Of a stretch of DNA of 64,000 nt, positions 53,217 through 62,379 are shown piece by piece. A model generated the notes under the pieces. The model had not been told where the DNA came from. It saw only the letters and a program-made list of their open reading frames with translations, and did not search any database. The translations under genes were made by a program, and so were the position numbers. Numbering within the stretch: position 1 is the stretch's first letter; the number at the start of each line of letters is the position of its first letter. The DNA comes from Sphingobacterium thalpophilum (GTDB lineage Bacteria; Bacteroidota; Bacteroidia; Sphingobacteriales; Sphingobacteriaceae), in assembly GCF_901482695.1 (NCBI RefSeq), contig NZ_LR590484.1:3286001-3350000 (forward strand). Direction: 5' to 3'.

Positions 53217-53959
53217 ACAAAATATGGTTTTTGAGGTTCCCAGATAAAAACATTGAATTTTCGCTCTTTTAACAACGTAGATTTTGTTAAAGAATATTTA
53301 GAGCGATATTTAATGAGATTAATTAGTTCATTTTTAGCTTTGCTGTCTGCTAACGCTCTATTCACATAAGCAGTAGCACCGACTAATAAGTCTGTCAATT
53401 GCAAAATTTCTACTTCGTGGGATCTTACCTGTTGTACTTTTTTAATGATTTCTTTAGAATAGTCATATTTGTCATTCCTTAAAATTTGTTCCAGTTTGTG
53501 AACTTTTTCTTTGCTTCTGGTATCTTTAATATCGATATAAATATGATGAGAGTTTTCAGGGTTCAAGATAGCTTTCAGCATTCCAAAATACATTTTATAG
53601 TAAAATGTATCATGTGTATGGCTGAATTTCTCATAATCTATAGCAGATTTATTAGAAACCACAAGCACTCGAAACTGCAAGTCATCATCATCAAAAAAAT
53701 AGTTGATTACATCCTTGTAATATTCGATTTTTGATTTTGAAACTTTGTTCCATTTTAGTTCATAGTAGCTTCGGTTGTCACTATCATTTTTTTTGATTTT
53801 TGGAATAAGGTTATGTTTAACTTTAAAACTATACAATCGTTCAAAAATTTCTTCCTTCTTCTCAATCGGACAATAAACAGCTCCGATAACCATAATTGGT
53901 TCTTTGTCATTCTGTAGATGACAACTTTCGTCACAATATATATTGATTGTTGGCTTCAT
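53213..53959 (-). CDS. DUF3800-family protein
   Basis: Encodes 248 residues. The start INIYCDESCHLQNDKEPIM gives the DES triad typical of DUF3800, an RNase H-like fold, and a later acidic motif lies in IYIDIKDTRS near 140 and LQLTDLLVGA near 185. This set (D-E, D, D) suggests a metal-dependent nuclease, although activity is not proven for the family. It is encoded between hsdM and hsdS, a common place for defence accessory genes, 9 bp after hsdM. Confidence 0.75.
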   Translation of the reverse strand: MKPTINIYCDESCHLQNDKEPIMVIGAVYCPIEKKEEIFERLYSFKVKHNLIPKIKKNDSDNRSYYELKWNKVSKSKIEYYKDVINYFFDDDDLQFRVLVVSNKSAIDYEKFSHTHDTFYYKMYFGMLKAILNPENSHHIYIDIKDTRSKEKVHKLEQILRNDKYDYSKEIIKKVQQVRSHEVEILQLTDLLVGATAYVNRALADSKAKNELINLIKYRSKYSLTKSTLLKERKFNVFIWEPQKPYFV

Positions 53960-53968
53960 TACAGAAAA

Positions 53969-55528
53969 TTAAAAGACAAGACCTAATTCCTTGAAATAAA
54001 CATCAATCTCCTGATCCAATTGGGCTCGTTTAGCTTCTAAGGATTTGATTTCCTGCATGACGGCCTGTATATCGATTTCTTCCTCGGCTTCAAAAGTATC
54101 TACATAACGAGGAATATTGAGGTTGTAATCGTTTTCAGCAACCTCTTTTAAACTTGCAAGATGGCTGTATTTATCAATTGCAACTCTATTACGGTAGGTA
54201 TCTACAATCTTATTGATATGCTCATCTCTGAGCATATTTTGATTCTTCACTTTCTCGAATTCCTTACTAGCATCTATGAACAGGATATCGTCCGGAGTTT
54301 CTCTACACTTCTTGAATACCAAAATACAAGTAGGAATACTAGTACCGTAAAAAATATTAGCAGGTAGACCTATTACGGCGTCCAAATAGTTTTTCTGTTC
54401 AATTAAGTATTTCCGAATGTGTAATTCAGCAGCGCCACGGAATAAGACACCATGCGGCAATACGATTGCCATAGTACCATTCTCGGCAAGGTGATAAATC
54501 ATGTGTTGGACAAATGCAAAATCAGCTTTGCTTGAAGGAGCTAATTTCCCGTATTGGCTAAACCTGTCGTCATTAAGGAATAATGGATTCGCACTCCAGT
54601 TCGCTGAGAACGGAGGGTTTGCAACGATTGCCTCAAAAGGCATATCATTTAGATGTTGGGGGTGCTCCAGTGTGTCCTCTTGCTTAATATCGAATTTGAG
54701 ATAATGTACTCCGTGGAGTATCATATTCATCCGAGCAAGATTGTACGTGGTACGGTTCATCTCTTGTCCGTAGAAATTATTAACATCTTTTACTTCACGG
54801 GCTACACGAAGTAGGAGAGAGCCAGAACCACATGTTGGGTCATAGACAGATTTTAATCTGTTTTTTCCTGTAGTGACTACTTTAGCAAGGATTTTGGAAA
54901 CCTCTTGTGGTGTATAAAACTCGCCAGCTTTTTTACCCGCACCACTAGCAAACTGACCAATTAGATATTCGTAGGCATCACCCAATACATCTAATTCTGT
55001 ATGTTCTAATTTGAAATCAATTTCATCCAAGTGTACCAAGACTTTGGCGATGATAGCATTTCTAGCCTCAGCTGTTTTGCCAAGTTTTGTACTATTGAGA
55101 TCCATATCTTCAAATAGGTTGTCAAAGTCTTCTTCACTTTGTGTACCCATTGTACTTAATTGGATATTGGTCAAGATTTTTTGCAGATCTTCCAGAATAA
55201 AGGTATTCGAACCGCTGCTTCCACGTTTCGCTATTTCGCCGAATAATTCAGAGGGTTTTAGAAAATATCCTAGCGTTTCGAGAGCTTCTTCTTTGATGGC
55301 TTCTATATATTCTTTCCCTTTTTGAGTATTTTCGTTTATATCTCTGAATTGAATATTGTCCTGCTCCAAAATAGAATTAGCATAAATTTCCATTTTCTCC
55401 GCTAAGTACTTATAGAAGATAAATCCTAGTATATAATCACGAAACTCATCCGCGTTCATTTTTCCTCGCAAAGTATTGGCAATATTCCAGAGCTGTTGCT
55501 CCAATATTTTCTTTTGATCTTCAGACAT
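53969..55528 (-). CDS. hsdM: type I DNA methyltransferase, M subunit
   Basis: Encodes 519 residues. The N-terminal helical domain (LWNIANTLRGKMNADEFRDYILGF) is followed by the methyltransferase core with the SAM motif VYDPTCGSGSLL near 222 and the catalytic NPPF near 308, which defines an N6-adenine methyltransferase. The C-terminal coiled coil contacts HsdS. It is the first gene of the operon; a 17-bp palindrome lies 42 bp upstream of the start. Confidence 0.94.
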   Translation of the reverse strand: MSEDQKKILEQQLWNIANTLRGKMNADEFRDYILGFIFYKYLAEKMEIYANSILEQDNIQFRDINENTQKGKEYIEAIKEEALETLGYFLKPSELFGEIAKRGSSGSNTFILEDLQKILTNIQLSTMGTQSEEDFDNLFEDMDLNSTKLGKTAEARNAIIAKVLVHLDEIDFKLEHTELDVLGDAYEYLIGQFASGAGKKAGEFYTPQEVSKILAKVVTTGKNRLKSVYDPTCGSGSLLLRVAREVKDVNNFYGQEMNRTTYNLARMNMILHGVHYLKFDIKQEDTLEHPQHLNDMPFEAIVANPPFSANWSANPLFLNDDRFSQYGKLAPSSKADFAFVQHMIYHLAENGTMAIVLPHGVLFRGAAELHIRKYLIEQKNYLDAVIGLPANIFYGTSIPTCILVFKKCRETPDDILFIDASKEFEKVKNQNMLRDEHINKIVDTYRNRVAIDKYSHLASLKEVAENDYNLNIPRYVDTFEAEEEIDIQAVMQEIKSLEAKRAQLDQEIDVYFKELGLVF

Positions 55529-55570
55529 TTAAAATAGCGTTATTGATTGAGGATATGGAATCCTTAAGTG

Positions 55571-55587
55571 TTTACTAAAATAGTAAA
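55571..55587. promoter_or_regulatory. palindrome upstream of hsdM
   Basis: TTTACTA-AAA-TAGTAAA is a perfect 7-bp inverted repeat in the hsdM promoter region, a plausible repressor site. No controller gene for it was seen nearby. Confidence 0.4.
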
Positions 55588-55599
55588 GTTTAATGTGAA

Positions 55600-55792
55600 A
55601 ATAAAGAAATTAATGCATCGCCCAGTGAACTGGTTATGCACCTATCGTTCAAAGACCTTGGGCTAGACTATTTTATCACCCGACAACATTTGATCTCGTT
55701 TAACGCTAAGGCCATGTATGGTATTGCAGAATAAACAAGGGGTAAGGTTTTCAAATCAATAACGTTCTGTGTATTGTCACCCAACCTTTGCA
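55600..55792. other. intergenic stretch with possible gene remnant
   Basis: One frame reads about 35 residues (ELVMHLSFKDLGLDYFITRQ, then HLISFNAKAMYGIAE-stop) with no start. It may be the tail of a lost gene next to the insertion sequences. Nothing else can be supported here. Confidence 0.3.
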
Positions 55793-55842
55793 TATTCCGC
55801 ACCATATTACACCACTATTCCGCACCAAAGTACACCAGTTGG
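55793..55842. repeat. outer terminal repeats of a third IS21-like element, part 1
   Basis: Two copies of ttccgcaccanantacacca lie here. They match the repeats at 58480-58625 and 1617-1665. The second IS21 element is inserted between this part and the rest of the same end at 58480. Confidence 0.6.
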
Positions 55843-55927
55843 ATATAATGTTGAAGTTGACCCCTCCGCTGGACATACTGACCCCTCTATCAAGGCTTTC
55901 TTCAGTCCAACTGATGACCTGACAATA

Positions 55928-56644
55928 TTACTTCTTTTTTCTTAGACTTTCGCCTTTAAGTTCGATTCTGTAAGATCCATGGATCAGTCTATCGAGTATT
56001 GCGTCTGCAATTGTATCTTCACCGATTACATCATACCAACTGGCCACAGGTAACTGACTGGCAATTATTGTCGAGGCCTTAGCGTGTCTATCTTCGATTA
56101 TTTCCATCAGATCCAGCCTTTGCTGCTGGTCCAGATTTACCAGGCCGAAGTCATCGACAATAAGTAGGTCTGTTTTTGATATCCTGTCCATCAGCTTGTG
56201 CAGTGTACCTTCCAGGCGGGCCATTTTAGTTTTTAGAAGTAGTTTTTGCAGATTAAAGTACAGGACTTTATACCCCTGCGCACAGGCATGATGGCCCAAT
56301 GCCGAAGAGAGGAAGCTCTTCCCACAGCCGGTAGCACCGCTGATGAGTATAGGATCTCCTTTTTTGATGTATTCGCCGGTAGCCAGCGTAGTGATCAATC
56401 CCTTGTCCAAACCTCTGGTAGCGACCATGTTTATTTCTTCTATGGAAGCCTGATAGCGGAACCCGGCATTCTGTTTGAGGCGCTCAAACCTTTTTTCATC
56501 CCGTTCATCTGATTCTGCCTGAAGCAATAGGGACAGTCCTTCGGAAAGGGAGAGTTCTGTACTGCGGCGGGTTTCATTCAATGCTTTCCAGTTACGCTCC
56601 ATACCATGTAAGCGCAACGCTCTCATCTGTGTTTCAATATTCAT
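55928..56644 (-). CDS. istB: IS21-family helper ATPase IstB, second copy
   Basis: Encodes 238 residues. Walker A is GATGCGKSFLSSAL and Walker B is LLIVDDFGLV, with the same layout as the 37068 protein. The start and end (MNIETQMRALRLHGMER, ELKGESLRKKK) are almost shared with it, so the two elements are close relatives. It lies 43 bp after istA. Confidence 0.93.
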   Translation of the reverse strand: MNIETQMRALRLHGMERNWKALNETRRSTELSLSEGLSLLLQAESDERDEKRFERLKQNAGFRYQASIEEINMVATRGLDKGLITTLATGEYIKKGDPILISGATGCGKSFLSSALGHHACAQGYKVLYFNLQKLLLKTKMARLEGTLHKLMDRISKTDLLIVDDFGLVNLDQQQRLDLMEIIEDRHAKASTIIASQLPVASWYDVIGEDTIADAILDRLIHGSYRIELKGESLRKKK

Positions 56645-56687
56645 CTTATTTTATTATTGTTTATTTTATTCTGTTCATTCCTGCCGA

Positions 56688-58286
56688 TCATTGTATTGCC
56701 GGTCCATCGTTTGGCTGATCAAACAGTGTCGGCTGGCTGCCTGCATAGTATGCTCTCCCCCTGATATTGGCATGCGCCGGCAGGGAGCTTTTTACGGAAG
56801 TTTCCTGCTGACTGTTTGCTGTTCCGTTTTCAAGTACATTCCTAAAGCAGTAGTAGGTATATAGCTTGTTTTTTAGTACGTAACTGCATGCTTTGTCAAA
56901 CTCTTCTGCCGGGAAATCCCGTTTTAGCCTGAACAGTCCGTCACAGGTACGGAATAACTGTTCGGGATAACGTGCCCGTTCAAACAGAGCCTCCAGAAGT
57001 TTGGCGAACTCCGCAGAGTGTGCTTTTGCCCTTGTCAGGTACGTTTCATGCGAGCGGTTCTTATACGCCTGATGTTCGGACTTTAAATGTGCCGCCAGAG
57101 TGGTGTACGCATTTTCCCTGTAACTGCGTATGTGCGAGGCAATCTGTTTGCCCCGACAATAGATCCAGAGCATACTGCGTGTGTAAATGATCTTTACCTT
57201 TGCTCCGATATAAGCAAAGGGTACGCTGTAATAGTGTTTATTGCGCTGCAGGTAGATATGTCCGTTATCCCCAACTTTGAGTTCAGCATAGCTCTTCAGC
57301 TCGAAGCGTTCTTTGGGAAGTTCGCCCAATGTTGATTTTTCGGAACTTAAGAACCGCTCTTCCCGACAGTATGGTTTTTGCTGCATCCGGGTCTGGTTGT
57401 GCTTTAACATACATACCTTTATAGCTTCATTGAGCGTATGGATATCAAAGAACTGCCTGTTTCTCAGTGGTGCAAAAACACGGGTATAGATCATTTTCAC
57501 CTGATTTTCTACCAATGATTTATCTTTTGGGCGGCCTGCACGCGCCGGAACCACAGCTGTGCCGTAGTGATTGGCAAAGTCCTCCATGGCCTGGTTCAGG
57601 ACCGGCTCATATTTATCGGCCCTGATGACCGCTGCTTTGAGATTGTCGGGAACAATGGCCTTTGGCACACCGCCAAGAGACTCCAGGCAGCTGCTCAGTG
57701 CATAAAAAAAGTCGGGGGTCTGCTGAGATGGTACAGCGATTGCAAACGCATAGTCTGAAAAGGGCAGGCAGGCCACAAATACCTCACAGGCGACCAGCTC
57801 CCCGGTGGACCTGTCAATATAATGGAGCTTTTTTCCGGAAAAGTCAATATATAGTTTATCGCCGGCGGTATGTTCAATCACCATGCTGCCCTTGCGCGAG
57901 ACAAGCTGTTGCCTTAAATGATAGTTGAACTGTGGATAGCTATAACCGGTGGGATCACTTTCTATATATTCCTGCCAGAGCAGCAGCTTGGTAACTCCGG
58001 TACGCTTAAGTTCTTTTTCATAATAGTCAAGACGGCTTTTTAGGTACTCAAACTTGTCTGCCTTGTAAGCAGGATTCCCTGCGTGGAACGACTTTTCCAA
58101 CAGGGGATCCTCCTGTTTAAGAAGTTCTTCCGTATTGAAACCGCCGTCGGCCATCTTTTTGAGATAGGACTTCACCGTATTCTTGCTCATACCAAGGATG
58201 CGGGCGATTGTTTTTATCCCGCTACCGCTCTGGTACAATCTGATTAATTGCTTTATCTGACTCATTCGTTTTGGTTTTCCAGCCAT
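56688..58286 (-). CDS. istA: IS21-family transposase IstA, second copy
   Basis: Encodes 532 residues from the ATG at 58286 (MAGKPKRMSQIK, the same start as the 35496 protein); 58310 is an alternative. The DDE region is KLYIDFSGKKLHY, VPDNLKAAV and SLVENQVKM. The C-terminus is longer than in the first copy and ends LFDQPNDGPAIQ. It is intact in frame and probably active. Confidence 0.92.
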   Translation of the reverse strand: MAGKPKRMSQIKQLIRLYQSGSGIKTIARILGMSKNTVKSYLKKMADGGFNTEELLKQEDPLLEKSFHAGNPAYKADKFEYLKSRLDYYEKELKRTGVTKLLLWQEYIESDPTGYSYPQFNYHLRQQLVSRKGSMVIEHTAGDKLYIDFSGKKLHYIDRSTGELVACEVFVACLPFSDYAFAIAVPSQQTPDFFYALSSCLESLGGVPKAIVPDNLKAAVIRADKYEPVLNQAMEDFANHYGTAVVPARAGRPKDKSLVENQVKMIYTRVFAPLRNRQFFDIHTLNEAIKVCMLKHNQTRMQQKPYCREERFLSSEKSTLGELPKERFELKSYAELKVGDNGHIYLQRNKHYYSVPFAYIGAKVKIIYTRSMLWIYCRGKQIASHIRSYRENAYTTLAAHLKSEHQAYKNRSHETYLTRAKAHSAEFAKLLEALFERARYPEQLFRTCDGLFRLKRDFPAEEFDKACSYVLKNKLYTYYCFRNVLENGTANSQQETSVKSSLPAHANIRGRAYYAGSQPTLFDQPNDGPAIQ

Positions 58287-58479
58287 CAGTGATCCAAATT
58301 GTTTGATCACTAAGTAACAAAAACTACTTGCTAAGGGGTCAGTATGCTCCAGCGAAATGAACTGAAAAATAAATTAGGGGGTCAACATGAGCCAGTATGG
58401 CAGTTGAATAACAGCTTTAAACGCAATATGCATCCCTAAATCTATTTCAATTTTGAGGGGTCAGCTTGTTCAAGTATAT

Positions 58480-58625
58480 CCACCAGTAATTCCGCTGCAA
58501 AATACACCACTTTGGTATAGAGTTCTAGCAGCCTAATTATAAGTTGAAGGTCTTTTAAACGATTCCTAAAAGACTGCCATTCCGACACAAAGTGCACCAA
58601 TAATTCCGCGGCAAAGTACACCACT
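58480..58625. repeat. outer terminal repeats of a third IS21-like element, part 2
   Basis: At least three spaced copies of attccg-N-cnaagtncacca lie here, leading to a truncated istA start at 58679. A 60-codon frame across them on the minus strand contains VVYFAAELLV twice, which is simply the translated repeat. Confidence 0.65.
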
Positions 58626-58678
58626 GGATATTTAAGAAAAAAGATTGCTAAGTTGGGGACTGTATTAGACCTAACGAT

Positions 58679-58806
58679 ATGGCAAACAGACCTCTAAATA
58701 TGCAGAAAATAAGACAGATATTGCTGTTTTTGGAACGTGGCTTTTCCCAGCGTTCCATCGAAAGGGAAACCGGTATCAATAGACGTACTGTAATGCTTGG
58801 ACTGAG
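58679..58806 (+). pseudogene. IstA N-terminal remnant of the third IS21-like element
   Basis: From ATG at 58679 about 40 residues read as an IstA-type helix-turn-helix: NMQKIRQILLFLERGFSQRS, then IERETGINRRTV. The similarity stops after RRTV and the rest of the gene is missing, so only the left end of this element survives here. Confidence 0.65.
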
Positions 58807-59001
58807 GATATGCAATTTAATATTGCCACCAATCAGACGTTTTTTAAGACCTATGATTCAATAAAATCAATTTTTATAGGGTATAAGGATTTAAAACCTT
58901 ATTATATTTTATTAAAGTTTGAGAATGATAGTCATCTAGTTCATTCAAAGGATATAAACGTGAAAATGGATATCAAGTTCTTGCTAATGTATCGACTATA
59001 A
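58807..59001 (+). pseudogene. possible 3' fragment of an unknown gene
   Basis: After the IstA remnant the frame reads QFNIATNQTFFKTYDSIKSI, then IGYKDLKPYYILLKFE, to the stop at 59001. It may be the tail of a gene cut by the element. It overlaps the end of the convergent gene by 29 bp. Support is weak. Confidence 0.3.
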
Positions 59002-59512
59002 AAATTGGCTCGTTAAAAATTTCATCGTCTTCCAGATAACCAGGATAATTTGCTCCATTAAATTCTTCTATCTCTTTATAAGCAATTTCCCGTGGTAACC
59101 ATTCAACATCTATGCATGGAATGACCACCATGGCATAAATACAATCAATAATATTTGATTCGCCCTGTTCAATATATGTTTTCGAAGAAAAAGGAATCTC
59201 ATTACCTAATTTCCATGCGAGGAAAAAGTTAAAAATACTTACCCAAATCACATAAACCTCTGATGCTCCAATACGTACTTCAAAATTAATCCCACGATCT
59301 TCTTTAATGAAAGGTCTAAACCTCTTGATCTGATATTGTGGGAAATCGGTGTGAAACTTATCCAAAATTCTATTCACAAGATCAGGATTTTCCTGTTCGA
59401 ATTTGTCACTCCTCTTATAGATATTTATTAATTTAGGAGATCCATTTTCATAGTGTTTCCAAAAGAAATCCCTATCAAAATAATTATTAATTATGTTCTT
59501 AATCTTTTCCAT
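58973..59512 (-). CDS. hypothetical protein, possible immunity partner
   Basis: Encodes 179 residues. It is acidic, with aromatic-rich strands (FEVRIGASEVYVIWVSIFNFFLAW) and an acidic C-terminal half (REIAYKEIEEFN, LEDDEIFNEPIFIVD). No family was recognised and there is no signal peptide. It starts 7 bp after the stop of the lipoprotein gene, so the two are co-transcribed. Acidic, small and coupled to an exported protein, it could be an immunity protein, but this is only inference. Confidence 0.6.
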   Translation of the reverse strand: MEKIKNIINNYFDRDFFWKHYENGSPKLINIYKRSDKFEQENPDLVNRILDKFHTDFPQYQIKRFRPFIKEDRGINFEVRIGASEVYVIWVSIFNFFLAWKLGNEIPFSSKTYIEQGESNIIDCIYAMVVIPCIDVEWLPREIAYKEIEEFNGANYPGYLEDDEIFNEPIFIVDTLART

Positions 59513-59519
59513 ATATAAA

Positions 59520-60953
59520 TTATTGACAACCTGTCATTGGTGTTTTGGCGACCGTGCGGCCACTCAGATTCGAAGATACTGTTGCTTCTGGATATATTTT
59601 TTTTATCTGCAATACCATTTCCGCTATGAAATATACGGGAAATTTTCCTAGTTCCATTTGTCTCTTAACAGCTTTATAAGAATACTTTTTTAAAATATTA
59701 TTCATAGCAGTATTGGCTGCCTCAGCCGCCACTAGCGATGCTTGTGTACTGGGCCTATCGCCGCTAACACCGATTTCAAGATTAAATGTTGATGAAACTA
59801 TAGGGGTACCTGTTGTAACTACTGTCCAAATATTTTCAAAATAGCTATCTGCAATTGTATTAACAGTAACACCTTTTAACGATGCTTCTTTCCACCCTGG
59901 AAGACCACTTCCAGCCTCTACTACACTTGTAAAAGCAAAAGACTGTGGACAAATACGATTGATTAAAAGCTGCTGCTGCTGTTCAGGAGATAGGTAGTCA
60001 TCTATTTCTTCTGGACTCTGATTTGATCCTCCTCCAGATCCATCATCTTCTCCGGGAAATGGTTCCTCCGGATCTTCTCCAGTACACCACTTTGAATAGT
60101 AAGTTACCCGAGGATTGGTATTAGAACCTATACACGGTATGATAGGAATATTATATTGCATCAGCGAAATAATCTTATCTTGTGCCGTATTCTGGAAGTT
60201 AAATTCCCATAGATCAGGAGCGATAACCTTAATTTCTTGATTTTCAAAATATGCCTGCCCTCCCTTATTTGAAAAATATTCTCTAATTTTTTGAGTTAGA
60301 TGTTCTGCCAAAATATTAAAGTCACCCGGATTACAGACACTTCCGACACCAGCAAATTGAACTTGCATTATGGCAGTACATCGCTGATCGCTGTTGCCAG
60401 CCTTGGCGGCAGATTTTTTTACAAATTTGCCTAGCCCGTTTATATCTTGCGCATTTAAATTTGATTTATCTATCTTTTTTTGAATAATTAGATTTTCGAT
60501 GGCCGAATTGATCTTATATCCGTTTTTTTGCATAGTTTCGAATAGATAAAAAGCTTCTCCTAATTCCACAGTTGACTTCTGCTGGATCGCTCTGCTGTCC
60601 AATATCTCATATTTCAAAAAATTGAAAGCCGCATCTGTTGTAAATGAAAGATAACCCTTTACAGTATGATCATCATTTAAAACGGGGACAACATATTTCA
60701 CCAAAGTATCTCCCAAAGTTTTAACATAGAGAACTGGCTTAGAATTCAGTAATTCATTTTGTAGAATTTCCAGATTTTTATGTTTGAATGACCTGTGGGT
60801 AACTTTTAAAACTTCTTTTACTTCTTCACTGGTGATATTGTAATTTCCACTATTTTCGATTGTGCTGTTTATCTTTTGACAGCTATTGATACATATAGAA
60901 GTTAGAAATAAAAAAAGCAAAAATAGGTTGTCTTTTATATTGTTTCTTTTCAT
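59520..60953 (-). CDS. lipoprotein of unknown function
   Basis: Encodes 477 residues. The lipobox is CINSC near residue 25. The mature protein has a propeptide-like first half (KVLKVTHRSFKHKNLEILQN), a Pro/Gly/Asp-rich linker (about 305-325; PFPGEDDGSGGGS) and a C-terminal domain of about 130 residues (SFAFTSVVEAGSG, then NLEIGVSG, then QMELGKFPVYF). The layout of anchor, linker and terminal domain would fit an effector with a separable end domain. No toxin motif was found. Confidence 0.65.
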   Translation of the reverse strand: MKRNNIKDNLFLLFLFLTSICINSCQKINSTIENSGNYNITSEEVKEVLKVTHRSFKHKNLEILQNELLNSKPVLYVKTLGDTLVKYVVPVLNDDHTVKGYLSFTTDAAFNFLKYEILDSRAIQQKSTVELGEAFYLFETMQKNGYKINSAIENLIIQKKIDKSNLNAQDINGLGKFVKKSAAKAGNSDQRCTAIMQVQFAGVGSVCNPGDFNILAEHLTQKIREYFSNKGGQAYFENQEIKVIAPDLWEFNFQNTAQDKIISLMQYNIPIIPCIGSNTNPRVTYYSKWCTGEDPEEPFPGEDDGSGGGSNQSPEEIDDYLSPEQQQQLLINRICPQSFAFTSVVEAGSGLPGWKEASLKGVTVNTIADSYFENIWTVVTTGTPIVSSTFNLEIGVSGDRPSTQASLVAAEAANTAMNNILKKYSYKAVKRQMELGKFPVYFIAEMVLQIKKIYPEATVSSNLSGRTVAKTPMTGCQ

Positions 60954-61164
60954 GAAAAATCATTTATATATGCAAATATAATATTTAAATAAATGTGTGT
61001 CCTGGGTTAAAATATTTTTTAAAAACTCTTTAGTCATTTTGAAGCAGAAAAATGAATATATATGCCGGATTGGCAGAGATATGAACACCTGATCGGACTG
61101 GATCAACAACCGGATTTTGGGTGCATATCCTCCGGATTATGCAGGCAGTCAAGAAAAAGTAAAT

Positions 61165-62379
61165 TTAAATTAAAATAAAATCCTTTTTCAGCTCCTCAGT
61201 AGGGCCAATCCATACTATTAATAAAATACTTAAAAATAGTACCAATAAAAATACTGCAAAACCAATCATCCACCTTGATTTACATAAAATATAGTCAAAG
61301 TCTTGTTTGAAATTCTCGTATATATTAGAATACCTCTTTTGAAAATTATCACGTTCGTCCGTTATGTCTTTCTTTAGTTTAATTAGATCGAAAAAGACAA
61401 ACCCTATTGTACCCATAACAAAAATTACATAGGCGGAGATAAGATACACAACAAAGCTATTTGCCAACCCATTATTTGTCACAAAGTTACTACTCAATAA
61501 TGCTGCCCCAATCGTTAAAGGAATGGATATTAATTGTCCACTGAGCTTGTTCTGATAATCATTTAAACTATTAAAATATTGCTCCTGATCCTTTTTGAAT
61601 AGTTTAGAAATCTTATCAAAAGAGAACTTACTTATGTAAAGAAAATAGCTCTTCTCTGTGTTAGCAAACAAATACTCAAAATTCTCATAAAGCCAAAAGA
61701 AAGTTTTCTTGGAATCTGATTGTTTGTCAAAAAAAGCGCAGATGGTATTTTTGAAACAAGCTAACCATTCTTGATTGTTTATTCTTTCTAAAAATTTATC
61801 GATATTAAGATACTCAAATTTTCTATTGTATAGTTCATCTACTTTTTTTTGGTAATTGATTTTTACCAACAAATTGTCGTCACCTTTTGAGGCAAAGAAA
61901 AGTTCATTTTGCGGATGCGCTTTCTCCAATTCTATCAATTGGTTTTTTATGTCCAAAAAAATATTCAAAAGATCACGATATTGTACGACGTTGAGGATAA
62001 AGCCTCCATTTTTTGTCTCATCATTAGCAGCTCTCTCCTTTGAGAAATTTTCATATAATATACAGGTTTTATCATAATCCCAAATAAAAATATCCCTGCC
62101 ATCAAGGGATAAATTATTTGAACAAACTCGATCATAAAAAGTATCCTTATTTTGAAAAAAGAGTATTTGGCTTTTATCAATATTAATTTCAATTATTTTA
62201 CTTCCAGACTTATCGAAATCAATATTGGAACTTTGCAAGTCACTAGTGATAGCTGAAATATCTTCTTTAAGCTCTATTTCTAATGAACCGTTTTCGTACC
62301 TGATATCCTGAAGAACTTTTGACTTCTCGATAATTTCGTGTAATAACAGTAAGTCAGATAGATTGTCAATTTTCTTCAT
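61165..62379 (-). CDS. membrane protein with two C-terminal helices, partner of NdpA-like protein
   Basis: Encodes 404 residues. The first 270 residues are soluble, charged and partly coiled; membrane helices follow at about 280-300, 308-330 and 372-395 (SIPLTIGAALLSS, VVYLISAYVIFVMGTIGFVFF, WMIGFAVFLLVLFLSILLIV). No family was recognised. The start overlaps the NdpA-like gene end by 14 bp, so expression is coupled. A nucleoid-type sensor with a membrane-acting partner is a pattern found in abortive-infection systems, so a defence role is possible but unproven. Confidence 0.65.
   Translation of the reverse strand: MKKIDNLSDLLLLHEIIEKSKVLQDIRYENGSLEIELKEDISAITSDLQSSNIDFDKSGSKIIEINIDKSQILFFQNKDTFYDRVCSNNLSLDGRDIFIWDYDKTCILYENFSKERAANDETKNGGFILNVVQYRDLLNIFLDIKNQLIELEKAHPQNELFFASKGDDNLLVKINYQKKVDELYNRKFEYLNIDKFLERINNQEWLACFKNTICAFFDKQSDSKKTFFWLYENFEYLFANTEKSYFLYISKFSFDKISKLFKKDQEQYFNSLNDYQNKLSGQLISIPLTIGAALLSSNFVTNNGLANSFVVYLISAYVIFVMGTIGFVFFDLIKLKKDITDERDNFQKRYSNIYENFKQDFDYILCKSRWMIGFAVFLLVLFLSILLIVWIGPTEELKKDFILI

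Larger units (their letters stand above)
55847..58475 (-). mobile_element. second IS21-family element, nested in another element's end
   Basis: Holds istB and istA on the minus strand. Terminal repeats contain tgacccc at both ends (left: aagttgacccct and catactgacccct; right: aggggtcagcttg, gggggtcaaca and aggggtcagtat). Flanking ATAT on both sides (55843-55846 and 58476-58479) is a likely 4-bp target duplication; joining the flanks restores a continuous repeat of the third element. Confidence 0.68.

Noticed and set aside
58442..58624. 60-codon frame on the minus strand with an internal VVYFAAELLV repeat
   Set aside because: The repeated peptide is the translation of IS21-type terminal repeats, not a protein gene.
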